DNA of 64,000 nucleotides from Tetrapyrgos nigripes (lineage: Eukaryota > Basidiomycota > Agaricomycetes > Agaricales > Campanellaceae): positions 89,204 to 153,203 of the forward strand of contig JAACJM010000196.1 of NCBI GenBank assembly GCA_013368315.1, given 5' to 3'. This document shows, piece after piece, positions 58,106 to 64,000 of this stretch. Each line of letters opens with the position of its first letter. The first letter of the stretch is position 1. A program made the position numbers and the translations under genes. Below the pieces are notes generated by a model. It saw nothing but the letters and a program-made list of their open reading frames with translations, had not been told where the DNA came from and did no database searches.

Positions 58106-58580
58106 TGTCATGAATCGCCTCCCGCCTCTTTCATTTCCTCTTCATTTTCTTCTACTACCTATTCACTTCTATTCACTGTTCTATCACCTTCCATAAACCC
58201 ATAAACACTAATTACTTCTCATCATCATCCATCCCGATCTATGACTCACTTCTCTGCTCCCTTTATCTCCATGGACATTCTCACATATATACTTCTTTAC
58301 TTGACTCACATTCTTATCTCCTCCGATCCTTAAGCTCCATGGACATTCTCACATATTCATTTCTCTCTTATATATATCTTAGATCTCGTAGCTAGATTCC
58401 TTAGTCTGTTCACTTCGTCTCCACTCCGCTCTTAGTACAGTGCAGTGTTGAGCATAGTCAGCTACTCGATCCCTTCTCGTCTCTACTATTCTTTCTCTAT
58501 CTCGTCTCATTGTAACTCACCGAATCTATCTTGTTCATTGTGTGACTTGGGTGGTTTGCTAAGTGACAACGTTCTTGACA
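58106..58580 (+). repeat. Gy2 3' LTR
   Basis: 475 bp, matches the 5' LTR from TGTCATGAATC to TTCTTGACA with about seven substitutions. Confidence 0.95.
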
Positions 58581-58713
58581 GAAAGTGGAATGACTAAGGA
58601 TTTAATGGAAAGAGCGGCGGCATTGAGAGTAACCTCCTGATTGGCACGATCCTGGTCAACGCAACTCCGACCTCGTGCCGAGGCATCAGAGTCGCTGACT
58701 ATTTTGGGGACTG
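58581..58713 (-). mobile_element. Gy1-family fragment (gag/protease junction)
   Basis: Reverse complement of Gy1 40293-40425 with only a few changes. It starts directly at the Gy2 3' LTR border and ends at ggggactg. Confidence 0.88.
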
Positions 58714-59851
58714 CTGCTGGCCTGATACATGAGAGAGGCTAATTGTCCATCCCTTTTCATATATCCACAAGGACTTTATTCCATTGTGCCATTTTCACCG
58801 CTATAGGGTATGCTGGGCCCTCGAGATCATTGTTGGCATACCCTTGGTGAGGCGATGTAGCCCCGATATATAAATACTCCTGGTAACCCCTCACCCCCGA
58901 TAGTACAATACGGGAGGGATATAGCCAGGGCATACCCAGGCTAGTTTTGGCCCTAATCAGGCAGCGGTATATGAATATGGGTCACATATGAGAGGTTGGG
59001 CAGGGGTTGGCCACGGCAGGGCATCGGCATTAGGTGGCATCGTTGGCATACGGTGGCATGGTGCTGTTTTCCGGGCTACATCAGGCTACATCCCATCCCT
59101 CGCTTAACTCCTTTGCATCGGTTGAGCAGATCTCGCTTACGGTAATCGAATAAATACAATGATTCAAGCATATGTAGTAGACTAAGGTAGACTATCGTAC
59201 ATAGAGCATGTATCCTCACGGAGCTACCCTGCTTACATCCGTAGGCACATATCTAATATGATTATCGCATGGGGACTTGACCATAGCTTTGATTCCATCG
59301 ACCCGTATCTCTCAATATGGTACTTGCATTGAGGTCATCCCTAGGACATGTAGGGTTGCTCGTTACAGTTTTCCAGCAATTAGCATCATAAATTGCCGCT
59401 CTGTGCCCACACGTCTAAGCATGGGACTTATAAAAGACTTTCCGGAACAGTATCAGCTATACATTGAACTTACAATGATTCTGAAAACTCTCACAGGTAT
59501 GTACGATGTCCCATTACAATACTAGTATCACTGTCTTGTTCATTTCGTTTTTGCGCTCACTTTTTATGCCAGGTTTTTGAGACTTGTCAAATTTGTGAAA
59601 TTTTACCATCCAATATTTCAATACAGCCATCTTCATCAGGACTTCTCAACACAAGTCAACGGTCTCATTGAGTTCGTACTATGGGCCCATATATATATAT
59701 CGGTTGGCAGTAATAACATTATATAAAAGTCCACAACATGTACATAAGTCTTCCATACAAAATAAACGACAAACAACTAAATAAACGACGAACAAAACCC
59801 ACAACAGCAAGAATGACCAAGAATGACAAGCTTCAGGATGACCGCCCACGA
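58714..59851. other. Intergenic region
   Basis: No convincing gene. It has a GC-rich stretch with repeated ggcat/ggtggcat motifs (58990-59060) and an (AT)n tract near 59690. It could contain old repeat debris that I cannot classify. Confidence 0.4.
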
Positions 59852-61531
59852 TCACCTCCCTTTGGGCTTGAAAGTGCCTCTCCCACCCGATTTCTTCCCT
59901 TTCTTGCCCCTCTTCTTACTCTCTTCTTCTTCCTTCTCCTTCAGCTCAGCCGCCCGACGACGAGTCATCCTTTGACTTGACCCACTTTCCTCCATCTCAG
60001 CAGCCTTGCGTTTCGATCTCGGTGGGTTCTTGAACTTGGCATGCTTGTAGACATGTTCGAGGTTTCCTTGGCGTCGATCACGAGGTCGGCCCATCCAGCA
60101 AGGGCAAAGGTCTTGTCCGCATTGCGCTTATTGAAGTTTTCCTCCTCCAGATCTCCAAGAATCATGGTGAGGCAGAGCATCAAACCCACCATGAACCTGA
60201 ACATGCCATTCTTGCCCGACGTTGAGTCCGGCGGAGCAAAGTCCGTCTCACCCTTCTCGAACGTCACAAAGTCTTCCCACCATGTCCGCAAGCCCTTCAC
60301 CTCGTCCTCAATGCAACGTCTACCAGGCTCAACAATAGCCCAATATGGGCGACCGGCGTTTTCCCACTCCCGAATCCCCAGCCATTCCATCTGTGACATG
60401 ATGACTCCATTGTTCTCGTGGTACCGGTAGGCATGCTCTATCTGGAGATAGATGTCAATCAGTTCCTCGAAATGAGTGATCCACTCATCATCCTCCTTAG
60501 GCACAGCATCCAGGTAACGGCCCATTCCCCGAGGGCAAGACGTAAGCCAGGCCAGAACTCACTCTCTCTGGGATGGTGCCAGCAAATAGCCTCCCTAGAG
60601 ATGGTAAATGGCTCCTCCGTGACTACTGAGGTGTGAGAACCGGATTGGGTAGGGGAAGTGGAGTCGGAATGGGACGTGGCAGTGACGTTGGGGGAGGTAG
60701 TGACGTCGACGTTGGCAGTAGTAGTGGTAGTGACATCAAAGTAGTAGAACGGAAGTTCTATAGACGGCGGCCGCGGACTTGTGTGTAGGAATGGTGAGTA
60801 CCGAAGGTCAGGAGGTGGGGTCATAGCCAAGAAAGGTTCTCCACGGTCATACGGGGCAAATATTCGCCCAGAGAAAGGCATGCTGCCTGGACGAGTGGGG
60901 AAGGAAAGAAGGAAATTGGCGTGGTTGCTGCAGGAGTCTGAGGTGGAGGAGTCTGAGGTGGAGGAGCGTTTGGGTGAGGAGTCTCTGGGAGAGGTGGAGG
61001 CGTGTTTGGTAGAGGAGGCGTGTCTAGGCGAGGAGGAGTGCGCACCTTCGTTGATTTTTTTCCAGATCTCTTCCTTGGAGGCAACTGAGACTCTGATTCC
61101 TCTACCTCCGATTCCTCTACCTCCGACTCCTCTGCCTCTTTTCCTTGAGGTGGATTTCTTTGAGGGGATTTCTGGGACGCAGACTTCTTCGAGGCGGATT
61201 TCCTGGACGGTCTCGGAGAGGGCTCTGACTCTGATTCCTCGGCCTCACTTTCTACCACCCTCCTTTTCTTCGAGGCAGACTTCTTCGAGGCGGTCTTCGA
61301 GGCGTTCTTTGAAGCATTCTTGGACGATTTCTTCTTGGGAGGTGGCTCTGACTCCGACTCTTCAGCCTCACTCTCTACCACCCGACGGGACTTCCTCTTG
61401 GTCCGTTTTTGGGTACGGGAAGGAGTCGAAGGAGCAGGTTCATTGGCGAAAGTGGACGATGGCCAGACATGAGCATCACCTTGACCAGTCCTAGCTGCAC
61501 GATCACTTGAAACCTGGGTCCCGTATGTCAA
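59852..61531 (-). pseudogene. C-terminal block of a decayed gene of unrecognised family
   Basis: The minus-strand reading starts with a Lys/Ser/Glu-rich disordered region with duplicated RRVVESEAEESESEP motifs and a Pro-rich segment (PPPQTPPPQTPAA), then a Thr/Ser-rich part. After a frame change comes a helical domain: GRYLDAVPKEDDEWITHFEE, ENAGRPYWAIVEPGRR, LRTWWEDFVTFEK and FRFMVGLMLCLTMILGDLE. A basic tail (SKRKAAEMEESG ... GRGTFKPKGR) ends at 59852. Several frames must be joined by introns or are frameshifted (near 60830 and 60530). I do not recognise the family. It appears to be the downstream part of the locus at 61553-63684. Confidence 0.5.
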
Positions 61532-61552
61532 TATGGGTATGTATTAAATGAC

Positions 61553-62751
61553 AGTATTCAAATACTCACTGAATACAGTCTTGGTGAACCTGATCAAGGA
61601 ATCACCTGTAGCCTTGAATGCGCGTTCGTCGAATTGATGCCAGTCCAATCCCATCCCGTTGTTTCCATTAACATTCCTTCATGACAATGGTCAGAATCAG
61701 AATGTTACTAACACTCAAACAGGAAACTTACCAGCACACATCTACCTTTCCACCAATATCAGGATTCGGCCCAACCAGCCTGTAACCATGACCATGCCCA
61801 GCTCATCTGCAACTGCTGCATTGAAACGCGCAATAACTGGCCCCACTTCTCTAGAGCACTGTCAAAGGCAACACTATAAGCTTTTGGATAAGTAGAGAAC
61901 AATTAATACTTACTTTGCGTATCCCTGTGGAGTACCTTTGCCTGCCTTGGCTTTCTCCTTCTTCCTCCCAAACGGCAATCCTCTCCACCAGATCCATATC
62001 AGCCAACTCCTTGATTTCGGCCTTGAACTCATCTGATGGGTCGCCAAAATGCGTTTGGCCACACTAAACCGAATCCGCAGGTCACAAGGCTCCTTCAAGT
62101 TCTTGCTGCCTCTGAGCCCTCTCCTACCGCCTCAACAAGCTCGTTGTACTCCTTCCAGGCTTCGGCAATTTCCTTGTCAGCATCTTTCTTCACCATGGAA
62201 TCGTAGTAGTAGTGCTTCATAAACGTCTGAGCGTCAAGAGAACGATGCGGTTTGGGCCGAATCGTTGCGGTTTCCTTGATGAGGCCCACGTATGACTGTA
62301 TCAGACTGTGCACTTCGCACAGTACGACTAGCCTTTCATAAGTATTCGCCAATTTTGCTCTGGCAGAGTCAATCAGCATATCAACCCATAGCAGCAGCAA
62401 ACGAGTACTCAGGTTACGAAGCATCTTCCAAACCTCTCGCTTCTTGTTCAGACCCTCAGGTGACAGCTTAGTCCAACCTAGCACCTCATACACCTTGTCA
62501 ACATCTACCAGCTCCAGATCCAGCGCATCGAACTCGTCTTCAGCAGCCTTCTTCTTGCTCTTTTTCTTCTTGGCCTTGCCTTTGGACGGGGAACTAGCAT
62601 TGGTGGGGGTCGTTGTGGTTTTTTTGGAGGGTGCCTCGGCCGGCATAGGAGTCGATGATGACAGGGGTTGTTGTTGGGTTTGCCGCTGTGACTGCGGTTT
62701 TTTGGATGGAATGGTGCTTGGGGTGGATGACGTGGGTCCTTCGGCTGGCAT
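61553..62751 (-). pseudogene. Middle block of the same decayed locus
   Basis: Reads a Thr/Ser/Pro and Lys-rich linker (KGKAKKKKSKKKAAEDEFD), then a helical region (DVDKVYEVLGWTKLSPEG, RLLLLWVDMLIDSARAKL, HRSLDAQTFMKHYYYDSMV). Frame-shifted continuations near 62100-61730 (EIKELADMDLVERIAVWEE; GPNPDIGGKVDVC) and a final exon NGMGLDWHQFDERAFKA with GDSLIRFTKTVF at 61555-61660 follow. The frame changes do not all coincide with plausible introns, so it looks degenerate. Confidence 0.45.
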
Positions 62752-62797
62752 AGAAGTCGATGAAGATGGGTTGTTGTTGGATTTGTCGCTGTGGCTG
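62637..62797. repeat. Imperfect direct repeat within the decayed locus
   Basis: Units of about 57 bp at 62637-62694 and 62742-62797 share cggcataggagtcgatga-like and ttgttgttggatttg segments. They encode MPAE-type Ser/Gln repeats on the minus strand. Confidence 0.7.
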
Positions 62798-63497
62798 TCG
62801 GTGTGGTAGTAGGCGGTGCAGATCCCGTATCAAGCAGTACCGGTATTGATATACAGGACTCCCAATCTATCCAGGTCAGCCTGCAACTCCTTGTCAGCCT
62901 CTCCAGCGCTGCCGAGACTGTCTCCAGGAGGTCAGAGCTATCATCCACGCTCTCCCGCTCATTGGCGATCCTGCGTGTCCCATCCAGTCTGAGGCGACAT
63001 AGGTCATCACCCCAGAGGTTTTGCAGGGCCGCCTCGACCTCAGGAGGCTCGTGTGACCCGGGATACCATCAATCTGATCTTGAAGAATGAGCCACGAGCA
63101 AGTCTCTGCGGCTAACAGCAGAAGCGGTTCCCAATCGGTAGTCGAGGAAACCTCCTGCAGCGCTGCTCAGGCCTCAGAGAGTGGGTATTGATCTCGCACG
63201 TCAGCCAGCCTGGTCAGGATGGATGAAGGGATGGAATTGGAAGTGGGATTGTCTTCAGGCGGCGTGGATCCAGGGGCTTGTGAGCTGGATTGAGAGGGTG
63301 CCGATGTTTCAATACGACTGCTGAGGATGAGTGGTAGAGTTGAGTGGTTCAGATTGGGATGAGGAGGAGTTTGCGGCTGCAGGGGTTGTCGTCGTAGGGT
63401 TCCCTGCGTAGTGAGCTGACGCGTTGGTATCCGGGTCTGTCAAGGCCAAAATTAGTTACAAGTAGCTAGTGAGAAGTATAAAAACATACCGAAAGTT
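62798..63497 (-). other. Degenerate stretch between blocks of the decayed locus
   Basis: Minus-strand fragments such as DPDTNASAHYAGNPTTTTP (about 63370-63440) occur, followed by an in-frame TGA. Other frames are interrupted. It is probably the linker region of the same gene, no longer coding. Confidence 0.4.
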
Positions 63498-63684
63498 TCA
63501 CCAAATTTCAACAAGTATTTCCCAGTGATCCAGTCGAGGAAACTTCCCCTTGGCTACCTGCCCTACGCACTTCTCGAAAAACTTGTAGTGCTCGTCCAGC
63601 CAAGCCTTTCGAGCGCCATCTGGATCGTCGTACCAAGGTCGCTGACCTGGTTTTTGTTTGTCTTGAGGTGCTTTGGCTTTGACC
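63498..63684 (-). pseudogene. N-terminal block of the decayed locus
   Basis: Starts MVKAKAPQDKQKPGQRPWYD and continues DDPDGARKAWLDEHYKFFE and CVGQVAKGKF. After KGKF a one-base shift gives the more plausible continuation LDWITGKYLLKFGETF before a gtatgt donor; the uncorrected frame stops at 63498. The W-Y-D-D-P/E-G-A-R-x-x-W-L start reminds me of a multi-copy agaricomycete protein family of unknown function. Confidence 0.5.
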
Positions 63685-64000
63685 ATGATGAGAGTGAAGC
63701 GTAGGCACACTGTAGAGGTCGTAAAGACAAATGTCTCAGATTTCTGACGCGACGCGCTGACAGAAACAAAAGTGACATAATCAATTCATTTGTGGTCACA
63801 TGACTGTGACACGTCCAAAATGAGCTGTACGCGTCAGGAACAATTGTTCAGTTCCATTCAAATCCGAAAGACATACTAATACAAAATAGATACTACTGAT
63901 AAGTAAATTAGATCTATGACGATTTGGTCAATATAGTCCCATTCGTCTTGAATTTGCCACCTGTATGTATTGCTCTCTCTCAAACGGTTCCGGAAATGCT
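63685..64000. other. Upstream flank of the decayed locus
   Basis: No gene is recognised up to the window end. Confidence 0.4.

Larger units (their letters stand above)
50836..58580 (+). mobile_element. Gy2: Ty3/gypsy chromodomain retrotransposon with an extra 3' ORF
   Basis: A 7.7-kb element with 475-bp LTRs at both ends (TGTCATGAATC..TTCTTGACA) that differ at about seven positions. Order: LTR, self-priming PBS, gag, protease, RT, RNase H, integrase, chromodomain, third ORF, polypurine tract (agaggggggtag, 58094-58105), LTR. The flanks (ATAGG before, GAAAG after) do not form a target duplication. The pol frame is open for 959 codons, so this is the best-preserved element here, but TGA stops interrupt gag and protease. 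Confidence 0.95.

Overview
The window is genomic DNA of a filamentous fungus, most likely an agaricomycete (Basidiomycota). Coding regions are split by many short introns of about 50-60 nt with GT..AG ends. The proteins are typical of mushrooms: a GH79 beta-glucuronidase-like enzyme, a P450, an ABC-C transporter and small secreted proteins. About half of the window is chromodomain Ty3/gypsy elements and their debris.

The left part (1-14.7 kb) is an ordinary gene-dense stretch. It holds a PUF-family RNA-binding protein (1187-4711, +), ribosomal protein S29 (5327-5612, -, only 56 residues in three exons), a cytochrome P450 (6167-8172, +), a SprT/GCNA-like metalloprotease with SUMO-interaction-like motifs (8479-10687, -), a secreted GH79 hydrolase (10891-12958, -), a small unknown ORF (13063-13329, +) and the mitochondrial iron-sulfur assembly factor ISA1 (13990-14704, +).

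The middle (14.8-36.8 kb) is a direct segmental duplication. A block with a full-length ABC-C transporter and the 5' part of a small secreted-protein gene occurs at about 14801-22479 (copy A) and 29533-36819 (copy B). Copy A has one coding frameshift in its N-terminal membrane region and copy B one in NBD2, so the lesions are complementary. Both copies carry an apparent one-nucleotide exon and two GC-AG introns. The spacer between them holds a short-chain dehydrogenase, a truncated AYR1-like SDR, a single-exon 732-aa membrane protein of unknown function, and a gene fragment cut off at the copy B boundary.

The right part (36.8-58.7 kb) is nested retroelements: a truncated gag (36821-37600, -), complete element Gy1 (38114-46243, TSD GAGAG), copia-like 3' fragments (46.9-48.8 kb), a reverse-oriented LTR with PBS (47710-48145) and element Gy2 (50836-58580, no TSD). 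All three readable gypsy 5' ends show a Tf1-like self-priming arrangement: the PBS, 2 nt after the LTR, is the exact complement of 10-11 nt inside the LTR, and primer and PBS differ together between copies. Gy1 carries an antisense gene with a Zn2Cys6-like motif between pol and its 3' LTR. Gy2 carries a sense third ORF with Cys/His repeats and a GW/WG-rich tail. The disrupting in-frame stops in pol and in the gag coding region are all TGA, mostly where Arg is expected, which fits CGA-to-TGA CpG deamination.

The last part (59.8-63.7 kb, -) is a decayed, frameshifted locus of a protein family I cannot name.
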